NCBI GenBank assembly: GCA_019752115.1
Contig: JAIEMN010000007.1
Coordinates: 57,064 to 121,063 of the forward strand
Direction: 5' to 3'
DNA: 64,000 nucleotides
DNA from: Gemmatimonadaceae bacterium
GTDB taxonomy: Bacteria > Gemmatimonadota > Gemmatimonadetes > Gemmatimonadales > Gemmatimonadaceae
Below the pieces are notes generated by a model. The model had not been told where the DNA came from and did not search any database. It saw only the letters and a program-made list of their open reading frames with translations. Below are positions 27,976-37,408 of the stretch, piece by piece (the first letter of the stretch is position 1; the number at the start of each line of letters is the position of its first letter). A program made the translations under genes and the position numbers.

Positions 27976-29781
27976 TCAAGCGGCTTCGATGGCGTCGAGG
28001 AGTTGCTGGCGCTGCAAGAGGCGCGCGTAGCGGCCGCCTAGCGTAACCAGCGCATTGTGCGTGCCCTCTTCCACGATGCGGCCTTCTTCGAGCACGATGA
28101 TGTGATCGGCTTCGCGCACGGCGCTCACGCGGTGCGACGCGATGATGGCGGTGCGGCCGTGCAGGGCATCGCGCAGGCCGTGGAGGATGGCGGCCTCGGT
28201 GTGGGTATCGACCGCGGAGAGCGCGTCGTCGAGGAGCACGATGGCGGGCTGGCGCGCGAGGGCGCGGGCGAGGGCGGTGCGCTGTTTCTGGCCGCCGCTC
28301 AGGTTGATGCCGCGTTCACCGAGTCGGGTGTCGTAGCCGTCGGGGAGGCGCGTGATGGTGTCGGTAAGCTGGGCGATGCTGGAGGCCTCGGCGACACGAT
28401 CGGCGTCGAATGCGGGGAGGCCATACGCGATGTTCTCGCCGACGGTCTCGCTGAAGAGCAGGGCCTCCTGCGGGACGTAGCCGATCTCGGCGCGCAGCGT
28501 GGCGAGCGGGCAGTCGCGCACGTCCACGCCATCGATGCGCACGGTGCCTTCCTGCGGGTCGAAGAGGCGTGGAATGAGATCCATCAGCGCACTCTTGCCG
28601 GAGCCGGTGGCACCGACGATCGCGAGCGTGCCGCCGGCGGGGATGTCGAACGAGATGTCGCGCAGCACCCACCGGGGGTCCGGGGGAGGGTCGCCCTCGG
28701 CGACGAGCGGAGCGGGGTACTGGAAGCCCACGCGATCGAAGGTGATGCGTCGGCCGGCCGCCTCACCAGTGCGGCGTGTGGCATCGGGGAGCGTGGCCCG
28801 GCCGCTGTCGGTCACGGACAGCGAGCGCGCATCGAGCAGTTCGAGCACGCGCGTCATGGATGCGGAGCCGCGCTGGAAGAGATTGGTCGTCCAGCCGAGG
28901 GCGATGAGCGGCCAGGTGAGCATGGCGAGATAGATGCCGAAGGCGGCGTAGCCGCCCACGGTGATGCGCCCCGCGATGAGCAGATGGCCGCCCACGCCAA
29001 CGGTCACGGCGCCGGCGAGCCCGGCCAGCAAGGCGAAGCCGGGGTTCATCACGCCGTTGAGCTTGGCGAGGCGCATGTTGGCGGCGAGATACGACTCGCC
29101 CAGGGCGGCGAAGCGCGCGATCTCGGGCTGCTCCTGCCGATAGGCGCGTACAACGCGCACGCCGGCGAGGTTCTCCTGGGCGCGGGTGGTGAGCTGGCTG
29201 AACTGCTGCTGCACCGTTTCAAACCGATCGTGCACGCGCTTGCCCAGGCGCAGCATGAGCAGCGGCAGCCCGAGCATGGGCAGCAGCGCCGCGCCGGTGA
29301 GCGTGGGGGAGATGCGCACCATCATGGCCAGCGCAAAGACGCCGCCGAAGATGGTGTTGGTGAAGTACATGAGCGCGGGCCCCGCGGCCATGCGGACGGC
29401 GGAGAGGTCATTCGTGAGGCGCGCCATGAGATCACCGGTGCGCCAGCGCGTGAACCAGGCGGCGTCGAGGGTGGTCAGGTGCGCGAGCAGGTCACGGCGC
29501 AGGTCCGTTTCAATACGACGGCTGATGCCGTTCAAGAGCTGGCGCATCGTGAAGCGCAGCGACCCGGCTACCATGGCCGTGGCGAGCATGATGCCGCCAA
29601 GGCGGAGCACGGTGCTGAGTGGGGCGCCGCGCTGAATCGCGTCCAGTCCCCGCTGCAGAAACGTGGGAATGGACGTGGCCAATGCGGCGGAGATCACAAC
29701 AGAACCGAGCCCGACTGCAACTTGGCCCCGATAGGGGTGGTAATACGGGAGCAGCCGTTGCAGAACGTGCTTAGACTTCAA
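27976..29781 (-). CDS. ABC exporter (fused permease-ATPase)
   Basis: 601 residues, a half-transporter that should dimerise in the inner membrane. Six membrane helices fall in residues ~15-300 (for example AVGLGSVVISAALATSIPTF). The nucleotide-binding domain (~340-590) has Walker A GATGSGKSALMD, Q-loop EIGYVPQEALLF, signature LSGGQKQRTALAR, Walker B AIVLLDDALSAVD and the H-loop IIASHR. It resembles MsbA/multidrug/lipid exporters; the substrate is unknown. Divergent from the lipoprotein gene with only 27 bp between starts, so their promoters must overlap the coding ends. Confidence 0.92.
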   Translation of the reverse strand: MKSKHVLQRLLPYYHPYRGQVAVGLGSVVISAALATSIPTFLQRGLDAIQRGAPLSTVLRLGGIMLATAMVAGSLRFTMRQLLNGISRRIETDLRRDLLAHLTTLDAAWFTRWRTGDLMARLTNDLSAVRMAAGPALMYFTNTIFGGVFALAMMVRISPTLTGAALLPMLGLPLLMLRLGKRVHDRFETVQQQFSQLTTRAQENLAGVRVVRAYRQEQPEIARFAALGESYLAANMRLAKLNGVMNPGFALLAGLAGAVTVGVGGHLLIAGRITVGGYAAFGIYLAMLTWPLIALGWTTNLFQRGSASMTRVLELLDARSLSVTDSGRATLPDATRRTGEAAGRRITFDRVGFQYPAPLVAEGDPPPDPRWVLRDISFDIPAGGTLAIVGATGSGKSALMDLIPRLFDPQEGTVRIDGVDVRDCPLATLRAEIGYVPQEALLFSETVGENIAYGLPAFDADRVAEASSIAQLTDTITRLPDGYDTRLGERGINLSGGQKQRTALARALARQPAIVLLDDALSAVDTHTEAAILHGLRDALHGRTAIIASHRVSAVREADHIIVLEEGRIVEEGTHNALVTLGGRYARLLQRQQLLDAIEAA

Positions 29782-29808
29782 GGCGAACTCTCATCTGGAG
29801 CATGGCGT

Positions 29809-30687
29809 ATGCGTGAATATAGTCCGAAGCGGTCGATGACTGGTCGTCTCGCGCTGGTGGTGTCGAGTGTCGCCCTGATGTCGCTGGCGGCGTGCGGCGA
29901 GAAGAAGGCCGACGACGCGAGCCTCGCGTCGGATACGGCACTGGGCCGCGATCTCGCGCTGGCGCAAAAGGACAGCGCGCCGCAGCCGCAGCTGCAGGAT
30001 GTCCCGGCCGCCCCGCCGCCGGCGGCGGAGCCCGCACCGTCGAAGGCGGCGCCCAAGCCTGCGCCCAAGCCCGCGCCGAGCAAGAGCACGCCCGCGCCGG
30101 CCCCGGCGCCCGCCCCCGCGCCGGCTCCGGCTCCGAAGGCCACGCTGCTCACCGGTACGGTGGCGGCGGGGACGTCGATGAGCTTCGCGAGCAACAGCAA
30201 GGTGTGCTCGAACGGCGCGCCGGTGGGTGAAAAGTTCACGGCGACGCTGAACGACGCCGTGAGCGCGAGCAATGGCGTGAAGATTCCCGAGGGTGCGACC
30301 GGCACGTTCGAAGTGATCGAATCGAAGACGGCGCAGAACTCGAAGGACAACACGACGCTCAAGGTCAAGCTCGTGAGCGTGAGCTACAACGGCAACACGT
30401 ATCCGGTGGAGAGCACGGTGCAGAGCGCGAGCACGGAGCGCGTGCGCAGCGCGACCAAGGGCGATGACGCGAAGAAGGTCGCCGGTGGCGCGATCATCGG
30501 CGCCATCGCGGGCCAGATCATCGGCAAGAGCACCAAGGGCACGGTGGTCGGCGCGGCGGCCGGTGCGGCGGCGGGCACGGCGGCCGCGGCGGCGACGGCG
30601 AATTACGACACGTGCTTGGCGAGCGGCGGGACGATTACGGTGGTGTTGGATTCGCCGGTCACGGTAAAGCCGGCGCCGGTGCCGTAA
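29809..30687 (+). CDS. Lipoprotein with Pro/Ala/Lys linker and glycine zipper
   Basis: 292 residues from the ATG at 29809. A signal peptide ends in a good lipobox (VALMSLAACGEK), so the protein is anchored in a membrane. Residues ~60-110 are a repetitive Ala-Pro-Lys linker (APKPAPKPAPSKS and APAPAPAPAP). A folded region (LTGTVAAGTSMSFASNSKVC) follows, then a glycine-zipper stretch (GGAIIGAIAGQIIGKSTKG, VVGAAAGAAAGT) that could span or perturb a membrane. Two cysteines may form a disulfide. No function is assigned. A family B palindrome follows the gene. Confidence 0.7.
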   Translation: MREYSPKRSMTGRLALVVSSVALMSLAACGEKKADDASLASDTALGRDLALAQKDSAPQPQLQDVPAAPPPAAEPAPSKAAPKPAPKPAPSKSTPAPAPAPAPAPAPAPKATLLTGTVAAGTSMSFASNSKVCSNGAPVGEKFTATLNDAVSASNGVKIPEGATGTFEVIESKTAQNSKDNTTLKVKLVSVSYNGNTYPVESTVQSASTERVRSATKGDDAKKVAGGAIIGAIAGQIIGKSTKGTVVGAAAGAAAGTAAAAATANYDTCLASGGTITVVLDSPVTVKPAPVP

Positions 30688-30725
30688 TCGGACGTCTGAT
30701 GCGCTGACCTCGGAGGTCAGACTTT

Positions 30726-30830
30726 CACCCCCGAGAGCTCAGGGGGGAGAACGTCAGGGGGGAGAGCTCAGGACCGCGGCAGTCCTGAGCTCTCCCCCCT
30801 GAATTTCTTCCCCCTGAGCTCTCGGGGGTT
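30726..30830. repeat. Family B palindrome, copy 2
   Basis: 49-base arms (30726-30774, 30782-30830) pair at 45 of 49 positions around a 7-base loop, CGCGGCA. The inner arm GGGGGGAGAGCTCAGGAC is identical to copy 1. It again lies between convergent genes. Confidence 0.92.
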
Positions 30831-30869
30831 ACTCACATCCCATGTCTGAGCGCGAAGCCGTCTGATCGG

Positions 30870-32639
30870 TCACCACCCCACCGCTCCTCCACTCCTCCGC
30901 GGCTCCGGCTGTCCTTCCCACCCGCCGTTCACGCGCATGATCGCGTTCACATTCACGAGACTGCGCAGCTTGCGCATGTTGTAGCCCATCGCGCGGAGCG
31001 AGTCGAGCACGGCGGGGCGAATGCCGCCGTCCTCGTAGGTGAGGGAATCGGGGAGCGCCTGATGATGAATGCGCGGGGCGCGCATGGCATCGGCGAGCGT
31101 CATGCGGTGGTCGATGACATTGAGGATCACCTGGCTGGTGCCGGTAATGATCGTGGGACCGCCGGCGGCGCCGACCACGAGCAGGGTCTGCCCGTTCTTG
31201 TCGAGGACGATCGTGGGGCTCATCGCGCTCAGCATGCGCTTGCCGGGCTGGATCGCGTTCGCTTCGCCCTGGACGAGCCCGAACATGTTGGGCTTGCCGG
31301 GCGCGGCGGCGAAGTCGTCCATCTCGTCGTTGAGCATGAAGCCGGCGCCGTGGACCCACACGCCGCTGCCCCAGGAGTTGTTGAGCGTGGTGGTGGTGGC
31401 CACGGCGTTGCCCTTGTCGTCAACCACGCTGTAATGCGTCGTGTGCTCCGGTTCGCGCACCTTGGGCGGGGCGATGGCGTTCATCTGCTGTTCGAGCGCG
31501 GGTGTGCGCGCGGCCCCGGTGCCGATCGTGGCCTTGAGGCTCTTCGCGTAGTCCTTGCTCGTGAGGGCGGCGATCGGGACCTTCACGAACGCGGGGTCGC
31601 CCAGCTTGGCGTTGCGATCGATGAAGGCGCGCTGATACGCGCTGCCCACCAGATGGAAGTACTGCGTGCTGCCGTACGCCGGCAGCTGCGCGTACTGCTC
31701 GAGCACGTTGAGCGCCTCGGCCACCACAATGCCCCCGGAGCTCGAGGGCGGCATCGAGAGCAGCGTGTGGCCGCGATAGGTGGTCTTGAGCGCCTCGCGC
31801 CACACCGGCGTGTACTTCGCGAGGTCGGCTTTGGTGATGATGCCACCGCCGCGCTGCATTTCAGCGACCAGCGAATCGGCAATCCATCCGCGATAGAACG
31901 CACCGGCGCCCTGGGATGCAATCGCTTCGAGTGTGCGCGCGAGTTCGGGCTGCACGAGCTTCTCGCCGGCCTTCACCACCGTGCCACGCGGGAAGTACGG
32001 CGTGGGCGTGCCGGTGTACTTGTTGACCATGCCCTGCGCCCGGCTGATCGAGCCGGCGAGCGCGGTGTCCACCACGAAGCCTTCCTTCGCAAGGCGGATC
32101 GCCGGCTGCATCACGCGCGAGAGCGGCATCGTGCCGAAGCGCTCGAGGAGCGCCGTCAGCCCCGCCACGGCGCCGGGCACGCCTGAGGCGAGGTGCCCGT
32201 AGACGCTCTTGTCGGTGAGGTTGCCCTTGGCATCGAGATACATGTCGCGCGTTGCGGCGAGTGGCGCGATCTCGCGGTAGTCGATCACCGCGCTGCGGCC
32301 ATCGGCCATGCGCACGACGCTGTACCCGCCGCCCCCGATGTTACCCGCTTCGGGCCACGCCACGGCCAGGGCAAAGCCCAACGCCACGGCCGCATCCACG
32401 GCATTGCCGCCGGCCTTCATGATCTCGGCGGCTGCGGCACTGGCCTCCGGGCTGTTCGACACCGCCATCACCTTGGGCGCGAAGGTGCTCTTCTGGCCGC
32501 TGGGGAGTCGCCACCCGTCGGGGAAGCTCGCGGCGGCGCGGGCCGGGATGGCGGGCGCGCTGCTGGTGCTCGAGGGGCCGCTGGACTGGGAGCCGGCGCA
32601 GGCGGCGGTGAGGGCGAAGAGGGGGAGGAGGCGGCGCAT
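30870..32639 (-). CDS. ggt: Gamma-glutamyltransferase (exported lipoprotein)
   Basis: 589 residues, the normal proenzyme size. The N-terminus has a lipobox (PLFALTAAC), so the enzyme acts outside the cytoplasm. The self-cleavage nucleophile Thr is in EHTTHYSVVD (~residue 400), preceded by the large-subunit blocks GGNAVDAAVALGFALAVAWP and GNIGGGGYSVVR, and followed by small-subunit blocks LNNSWGSGVWV, MSPTIVLD and GAAGGPTIITG. Transfers or hydrolyses gamma-glutamyl groups of glutathione and similar compounds. Alone on this strand and separated from its neighbour by a GTATACG repeat. Confidence 0.95.
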   Translation of the reverse strand: MRRLLPLFALTAACAGSQSSGPSSTSSAPAIPARAAASFPDGWRLPSGQKSTFAPKVMAVSNSPEASAAAAEIMKAGGNAVDAAVALGFALAVAWPEAGNIGGGGYSVVRMADGRSAVIDYREIAPLAATRDMYLDAKGNLTDKSVYGHLASGVPGAVAGLTALLERFGTMPLSRVMQPAIRLAKEGFVVDTALAGSISRAQGMVNKYTGTPTPYFPRGTVVKAGEKLVQPELARTLEAIASQGAGAFYRGWIADSLVAEMQRGGGIITKADLAKYTPVWREALKTTYRGHTLLSMPPSSSGGIVVAEALNVLEQYAQLPAYGSTQYFHLVGSAYQRAFIDRNAKLGDPAFVKVPIAALTSKDYAKSLKATIGTGAARTPALEQQMNAIAPPKVREPEHTTHYSVVDDKGNAVATTTTLNNSWGSGVWVHGAGFMLNDEMDDFAAAPGKPNMFGLVQGEANAIQPGKRMLSAMSPTIVLDKNGQTLLVVGAAGGPTIITGTSQVILNVIDHRMTLADAMRAPRIHHQALPDSLTYEDGGIRPAVLDSLRAMGYNMRKLRSLVNVNAIMRVNGGWEGQPEPRRSGGAVGW

Positions 32640-32666
32640 TTGGGGACGGGGGGGTGGAGCGAACGG

Positions 32667-32705
32667 CGTATACGTGGGGCGTATACGTGGGGCGTATACG
32701 TGGGG
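32667..32705. repeat. Family C repeat: three 13-bp tandem copies
   Basis: CGTATACGTGGGG occurs three times without interruption (32667-32679, 32680-32692, 32693-32705). Same unit as the arms of the larger palindromes at 37251-37392 and 44587-44707, but here only one arm is present. It lies between ggt and the outer-membrane protein gene. Confidence 0.92.
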
Positions 32706-32737
32706 CGGGAACGGCGGTGGGAACGGCGGCGGGAGGG

Positions 32738-33466
32738 CTACCTGTTTCCGCCGAAGTGGAATCTGAGTCCGGCCCGCGTAGTCCGCGACCGGTAGGTGCG
32801 GCCGTCGCCTTCAGTGAGCCCGGTCTTGCTGTGCCAGCCCATGCCGAAGTCCTGGATGAGCTCAATGGCGGTGCCGCTGCCCAGGGCGTAGGCCACGCCG
32901 CCGCCGATGGTGCCGGCGAGGTCGGTCTGCATCTTGGCGAGACCGGGGATCGAGTCGCCGGTGGCCTTCACGCGGAAGTTGCGGAACGCGTTCACGCCGC
33001 CGGTGAGCACGAAGAGCGTCTGAAAGCCCCGCTGGCCGCCGCCGCTGCGGAACTGGCCCATGGCCGACCACATCTCCGTTTGCGCGAGACAGCTCGTCGT
33101 GGCGCAGGCGCTGCCGGGCGTGTTCGCCGAGGGGACGAACGGGGTCTTGTAGGCCGACATGTTCACGTCCACGACGCCATAGCCCACGGCGAGCCCGAGG
33201 GTGCTGTTGGGGTCGAGGGCCTTCTCGAGCGTGCCCCGGAGCTGCCAGAGCGGGTCGCTGCCGAACTTCCACCGGGTATTGGACTGGCCGTCGATGATGT
33301 CGTTCACGACCGCGCCGTTCGCGCCGCCGGAGAACCACCAGCCGTAGTTCGGCTCGATGGCGCGGGGGCGGCTGCCGCGGATCTGGGCGGCGGCCGGGCG
33401 GGCGGCCCCGAGCAGGCCGAGCGCGAGCAGGGCCAGGGTCCAACGACGGCGGGAGGGTACGGGCAC
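32738..33466 (-). CDS. Exported, probable outer-membrane beta-barrel protein
   Basis: 242 residues from the GTG at 33466, chosen because GAGGAG lies 6 bases upstream and it places a signal peptide (WTLALLALGLLGAARPAAAQ) at the N-terminus. A much longer open frame upstream overlaps murQ and is not coding. The mature protein alternates polar and hydrophobic residues with Gly (GLAVGYGVVDVNMSAYK, GGGVAYALGSGTAIELIQDF) and ends TTRAGLRFHFGGNR, as in small porin-like barrels. A possible disulfide is in SACATTSC. No specific family recognised. Confidence 0.65.
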   Translation of the reverse strand: MPVPSRRRWTLALLALGLLGAARPAAAQIRGSRPRAIEPNYGWWFSGGANGAVVNDIIDGQSNTRWKFGSDPLWQLRGTLEKALDPNSTLGLAVGYGVVDVNMSAYKTPFVPSANTPGSACATTSCLAQTEMWSAMGQFRSGGGQRGFQTLFVLTGGVNAFRNFRVKATGDSIPGLAKMQTDLAGTIGGGVAYALGSGTAIELIQDFGMGWHSKTGLTEGDGRTYRSRTTRAGLRFHFGGNR

Positions 33467-33661
33467 GGCGACTCCTCGATGGGGGAGCGGTTGGCTACGT
33501 TTCACGGTTACATCCCATGACGGGTGTTCCGGACGTATCAGGGAGGAAGCTAGTCCCTGCCGGAGATGCGGACGATCCCAGCTGGCATGGTCCGGTGGCC
33601 CGATGCTCGGGCACCGATCGACAGGATCCGGTCCACGCCTCATACCCCGCGTTTGCTCATC

Positions 33662-34594
33662 GTGTCCCAGTCGCCCCTGCCACCGCTCGATCCGCGCGTC
33701 ACTGAACGTCGCAATCCGCGCACCGCGGACATCGATCTCGCTGATCCGCTCGCGCTGGTCGATCTGATCAATGCCGAAGATCGCGCGGTGATGGATGCGG
33801 TCGCCTCGCAGCGCGAGGCGATTGCGACGGCGATCACGGCCATCGAAACGGCGTTCCGCGCCGGCCGCCGATTGCTGTATGTGGGCGCCGGCACGTCCGG
33901 GCGGCTTGGCGTGCTCGATGCGAGCGAATGCCCGCCCACCTTCGGGACCGATCCCGCGATGGTGGTGGGGATCATTGCCGGCGGCGACTACGCGCTGCGC
34001 AATCCCATCGAAGGCGCCGAGGATGATCCGGCGGAGGGCGCGCACGTCATGGATGCGCATCACGTCACCGCCGGTGATGTCGTGATCGGCATTGCGGCGA
34101 GTGGCACCACGCCCTACGTGCGCGGTGCCCTCGGGCGCGCTCGCGAACTGGGCGCGACGACGGGGCTCATCGCGTGCAGTCCGCCGCCGGCGGCGATGCA
34201 GGCGGTGGCCGATATCCTGATGCTCCCGGTGGTCGGCCCCGAAGTGCTGACGGGATCGACGCGCCTCAAGGCCGGTACGGCCACCAAGCTGGTGTGCAAC
34301 ATGCTCACGACCGGCGCGATGATCCGCATCGGCAAGAGCTATGGCAACCTGATGGTGGACCTCAAGGCCACCAACGTGAAGTTGCAGGATCGCGCCGAGC
34401 GCATTGTGTGCGAGGTGACGGCGCTGTCGCGTGAGGACGCGCGCGCGCTGCTCACGCGCGCGGATGGCCGCGTGAAGCGCGCGATCGTGATGCACGCGCT
34501 GCAGGTGGATGCCGCGACCGCCGATGCGGAACTGGCACGCGTGGGTGGCGTGATCCGCCGGTTGACCACCGCACCGCCACCGGTCGTTTCATGA
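33662..34594 (+). CDS. murQ: N-acetylmuramic acid 6-phosphate etherase
   Basis: 310 residues from the GTG at 33662 (VSQSPLPPLDPRVTERRNPR fits family starts; a start at 33566 adds an unrelated 32 residues). The SIS-domain signature VGAGTSGRLGVLDASECPPT (~79-98) is present, as are GAEDDPAEG and SGTTPYVRGAL. It cleaves the lactyl ether of MurNAc-6-phosphate to GlcNAc-6-phosphate in the cytoplasm. First gene of a translationally coupled operon with anmK and nagZ (ATGA overlap). Confidence 0.96.
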   Translation: MSQSPLPPLDPRVTERRNPRTADIDLADPLALVDLINAEDRAVMDAVASQREAIATAITAIETAFRAGRRLLYVGAGTSGRLGVLDASECPPTFGTDPAMVVGIIAGGDYALRNPIEGAEDDPAEGAHVMDAHHVTAGDVVIGIAASGTTPYVRGALGRARELGATTGLIACSPPPAAMQAVADILMLPVVGPEVLTGSTRLKAGTATKLVCNMLTTGAMIRIGKSYGNLMVDLKATNVKLQDRAERIVCEVTALSREDARALLTRADGRVKRAIVMHALQVDAATADAELARVGGVIRRLTTAPPPVVS

Positions 34595-35757
34595 CCCTCG
34601 TGGTGGGGCTGATGTCGGGCACATCGCTCGATGGCATCAGTGCGGCAGTGGTGCATTTCGCCGACGGCGCCGACGGCCGACCGGTGGCCACGCTGCGTGC
34701 GTTCGTGCAGCGGTCGTACACGCCCGAGGCGCGCACGCGGCTCGAGGGCGCCATGCAGCAGGCCACGGCGCAGGCGTACTGCCGCCTGGGCGCCGATCTG
34801 GGGGACTGGTTGGCCGACGCGGCCCTCGAGGCGATGCGGGCGGCCGGTGTGGCGCCGCACGACGTGGCCGCAGTGGCCAGTCACGGCCAGACGCTCTGGC
34901 ATGAGCCGTTGCACAGCACGTGGCAGATCGGCGATGCCGCGCGCATTGCCGAGCGCACCGGCTGCGCGGTGGTGCACGACTTCCGCTCGCGCGATGTGGC
35001 GGCCGGTGGGCAGGGGGCGCCGCTCGTGCCGATTGCCGATCGGTTGCTCTTTGCGCATGCGACCGAGTGGCGCGCGCTGCAGAACATCGGTGGCATTGGC
35101 AACGTGACCGTGGTGCCCCCGGTTGGGGTGGACGCGCCGGTGATGGCGTTCGACACCGGGCCGGGGGTGGTGATTACCGATGGCGTGGTGCGGCGGCTCT
35201 TTGATCAGACGTACGATGTGGACGGCGCGATCGCGGCACGCGGGCGCATCCTCGACGAGGCGATGCGCGCGTATCTCGATCTGCCGTTCCTGTTCGACGC
35301 GCCCCCCAAGAGCACAGGGCGCGAGCTCTTCACGCCGGCGTTCATCGACGGCTTCATTGCGCATTGCCGCACGCATGGCGCGAGCGATGCCGATATCGTG
35401 GCCACGAGTGTCGGCTACACCGCCGCCACGATTGCCGCGCAGTACCAGCAGTTCATCACGGCGCCGATCACCGAGGTGTTACTCTCCGGTGGCGGCGCGA
35501 AGCATCCGCTGCTGCCGCGCGCCCTCGAGGGCGCGTTTGCCTGGCATCAGGCGCGCAGCGGGCGTCCGGCCCCTCGGGTGGGCGCCTTCAGTGATGTCTA
35601 TTTCGACGCCGAAGCCAAGGAGGCGGTGGCCTTCGCCTTGCTCGGCTATCGCAATCTCACCGGGCGCGCGGGGAATATCCCGAGCGCGACCGGTGCCCGA
35701 GGACCCCGCGTGCTGGGGTCACTCACTCCCGCGAATCCAGTTGAGTTGAAGTCATGA
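34591..35757 (+). CDS. anmK: Anhydro-N-acetylmuramic acid kinase
   Basis: 388 residues, start overlapping the murQ stop as ATGA. The phosphate-binding loop GLMSGTSLDGISAAVV opens the protein; VASHGQTLWHEP, LQNIGGIGNVTVVP and AFDTGPGVVITDGV are family blocks. It phosphorylates 1,6-anhydroMurNAc, made by lytic transglycosylases and released by NagZ, to MurNAc-6-phosphate for MurQ. Its stop again overlaps the next start. Confidence 0.96.
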   Translation: MTLVVGLMSGTSLDGISAAVVHFADGADGRPVATLRAFVQRSYTPEARTRLEGAMQQATAQAYCRLGADLGDWLADAALEAMRAAGVAPHDVAAVASHGQTLWHEPLHSTWQIGDAARIAERTGCAVVHDFRSRDVAAGGQGAPLVPIADRLLFAHATEWRALQNIGGIGNVTVVPPVGVDAPVMAFDTGPGVVITDGVVRRLFDQTYDVDGAIAARGRILDEAMRAYLDLPFLFDAPPKSTGRELFTPAFIDGFIAHCRTHGASDADIVATSVGYTAATIAAQYQQFITAPITEVLLSGGGAKHPLLPRALEGAFAWHQARSGRPAPRVGAFSDVYFDAEAKEAVAFALLGYRNLTGRAGNIPSATGARGPRVLGSLTPANPVELKS

Positions 35758-37232
35758 GCGAACAGTCGCGTCGCGACCTCGCGCAGTTGTTGATCCCCGT
35801 CATTCGCTGGAGCCCCGATCGGGGCTTCGCCGAGGTACGCCCGCTCATCGATGAGGCGCTCGCGCTGGGCGTGGGCGGTTTTCAGCTCATGGGCGGCGAG
35901 CAGGATGGCGTGCGCGCGCTCGCCAAGGAGCTGCAGCTCAAGTCGCGGCATCCGCTGCTGATCGCCGCCGAGCTGGAGCGCGGTGCCGGCCAGCAGTTTG
36001 CCGGCGCCACCGGGTTGCCCCCGGTCGCGGCCATCACGTCGCTGGGGGACATCGAGGCGCTGCGTCGCGCGGCGCGGCTCACCGCGCGCGAGGCGCGCAC
36101 GATGGGCGTGAACTGGAACCTGGGGCCGGTGTGCGATCTCGATCTGCTCGACGAGAACCCGGTCGTCGGCACGCGCGCGCTGGGGAGTGATGCCCGCAAG
36201 GTCGCTCCGCTCGTGACGGCGTGGATCGAGTCGGTGCAGGCCGAGGGTGTGCTCGCGTGCGCGAAGCACTTCCCGGGGCTCGGACGCGCCACGGCCGACG
36301 CGCATCGCGAGCTGCCGATGATCGAGACGCCGGCCGACCAGCTGAAGGAGCTCGATCTGCATCCCTTCCGGTCGGCGATCAGCAGCGGGGTGGCGAGCGT
36401 GATGACGAGTCATGCCGCGTATCCGGCGCTCGATTCGAGCAAGGTGCCGGCGACGCTGTCGCGCGAGATGCTGCAGTGGTTGCTGCGACAGCAGCTCAAG
36501 TTCGACAACCTCATCGTGAGCGACGAACTCACCATGGCGGCCACGTGCGACGGTCGCACGGTCGCCGAGGCGGCGGTGCTCGCGCTGCGCGCCGGGTGCG
36601 ACGTGCTGCTCGATCCCGGCGAACTGGGCCCCGCGCTCGATGCGCTCGAGAAGGCGCTCGATGACGGCACGCTCGATCCGGAGCGGGTGAAGCAGAGCGT
36701 GCGCCGCCGGCTCAAGTGGGCGCAGTGGGCGAGCCCGCCAAACGATTGGCGCCGGCCAAGTGGCGCCGATACCGCGTGGGGCGCGTTGCTGGCCGACAAG
36801 GTGCTGCGCATCGAACATGGCCCGATTCCGCCGATGGGCACCGTGACCGAAGTGGCGATCGTGGACGATGACGAAGAGGTCCACGAGCGTCGCGCCGATC
36901 GCACCGGCATCGTGGAAGCGATGCGGCTCGCCGGGAACGATGCGCGCATTGTGAGTGCGCCGACCACCGCGAGCGGCGGACTGTTTGTGATTGCGCTGTT
37001 CGCCGACTATCTGCCGAACAAGGGGCGCGTCACGCTGCAGCCGGCGACAGTGGAGGCGGTGCAGGCGCTTGCCGATCAGGCGCGGGCGCTGTCGCGCGAG
37101 GTCGTGCTCGTGGGGCTCGGTGACCCGCGCTTCGTGGCGCAGCTCGGGATGGCGGTGCCGACTGTGCTGGCGTGGAGTGGCGATCGGGTGATGCAGCAGG
37201 CGGCGGGGCGGGGATTGCTGCGGAAGCGGTGA
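35754..37232 (+). CDS. nagZ: Glycoside hydrolase family 3 beta-N-acetylglucosaminidase (NagZ-like)
   Basis: 492 residues, ATGA overlap with anmK. The GH3 barrel has the NagZ catalytic loop KHFPGLGRATADAHRELP with the His/Asp dyad, and the nucleophile segment NLIVSDELTMAA. At 492 residues it is longer than the ~340-residue enterobacterial NagZ: an extra C-terminal domain of about 150 residues (~345-492, EVAIVDDDEEVHERRADRTG onward) resembles the GH3 second domain. No signal peptide, so it works on imported muropeptides. With murQ and anmK it completes the amino-sugar part of peptidoglycan recycling. Confidence 0.93.
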   Translation: MSEQSRRDLAQLLIPVIRWSPDRGFAEVRPLIDEALALGVGGFQLMGGEQDGVRALAKELQLKSRHPLLIAAELERGAGQQFAGATGLPPVAAITSLGDIEALRRAARLTAREARTMGVNWNLGPVCDLDLLDENPVVGTRALGSDARKVAPLVTAWIESVQAEGVLACAKHFPGLGRATADAHRELPMIETPADQLKELDLHPFRSAISSGVASVMTSHAAYPALDSSKVPATLSREMLQWLLRQQLKFDNLIVSDELTMAATCDGRTVAEAAVLALRAGCDVLLDPGELGPALDALEKALDDGTLDPERVKQSVRRRLKWAQWASPPNDWRRPSGADTAWGALLADKVLRIEHGPIPPMGTVTEVAIVDDDEEVHERRADRTGIVEAMRLAGNDARIVSAPTTASGGLFVIALFADYLPNKGRVTLQPATVEAVQALADQARALSREVVLVGLGDPRFVAQLGMAVPTVLAWSGDRVMQQAAGRGLLRKR

Positions 37233-37250
37233 GCTGATTTCCGGAGAACT

Positions 37251-37392
37251 GCGTATACGTGGGGCGCATTCGTGATGCGCATACGTCCAGCGCATACGAA
37301 AGGCGCATACTGACCGCGGTGGACCGCGATTGGTATGCGCCTGTTGTATGCGCCCCACGTATGCGCTGGACGTATGCGCGCTACGTATACGC
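37251..37392. repeat. Family C palindrome (GTATACG type), copy 2
   Basis: A long imperfect palindrome starting GCGTATACGTGGGGCGCATT and ending CGCGCTACGTATACGC. Each arm holds four to five units of the type GCGCATACGTCCA / GCGTATACG, centred near 37320. It separates the convergent nagZ and phosphatase genes and is likely their shared terminator. The array continues a few units to about 37412. Confidence 0.88.
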
Positions 37393-37408
37393 TGTTACGT
37401 CTACGCCG

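Noticed and set aside
28057..29808. Long plus-strand extension upstream of the lipoprotein gene
   Set aside because: Antisense to the ABC exporter; the true start at 29809 has the signal peptide and lipobox.
32738..34495. 585-residue version of the outer-membrane protein
   Set aside because: The first 343 residues are antisense to murQ; the GTG at 33466 has a ribosome-binding site and signal peptide.
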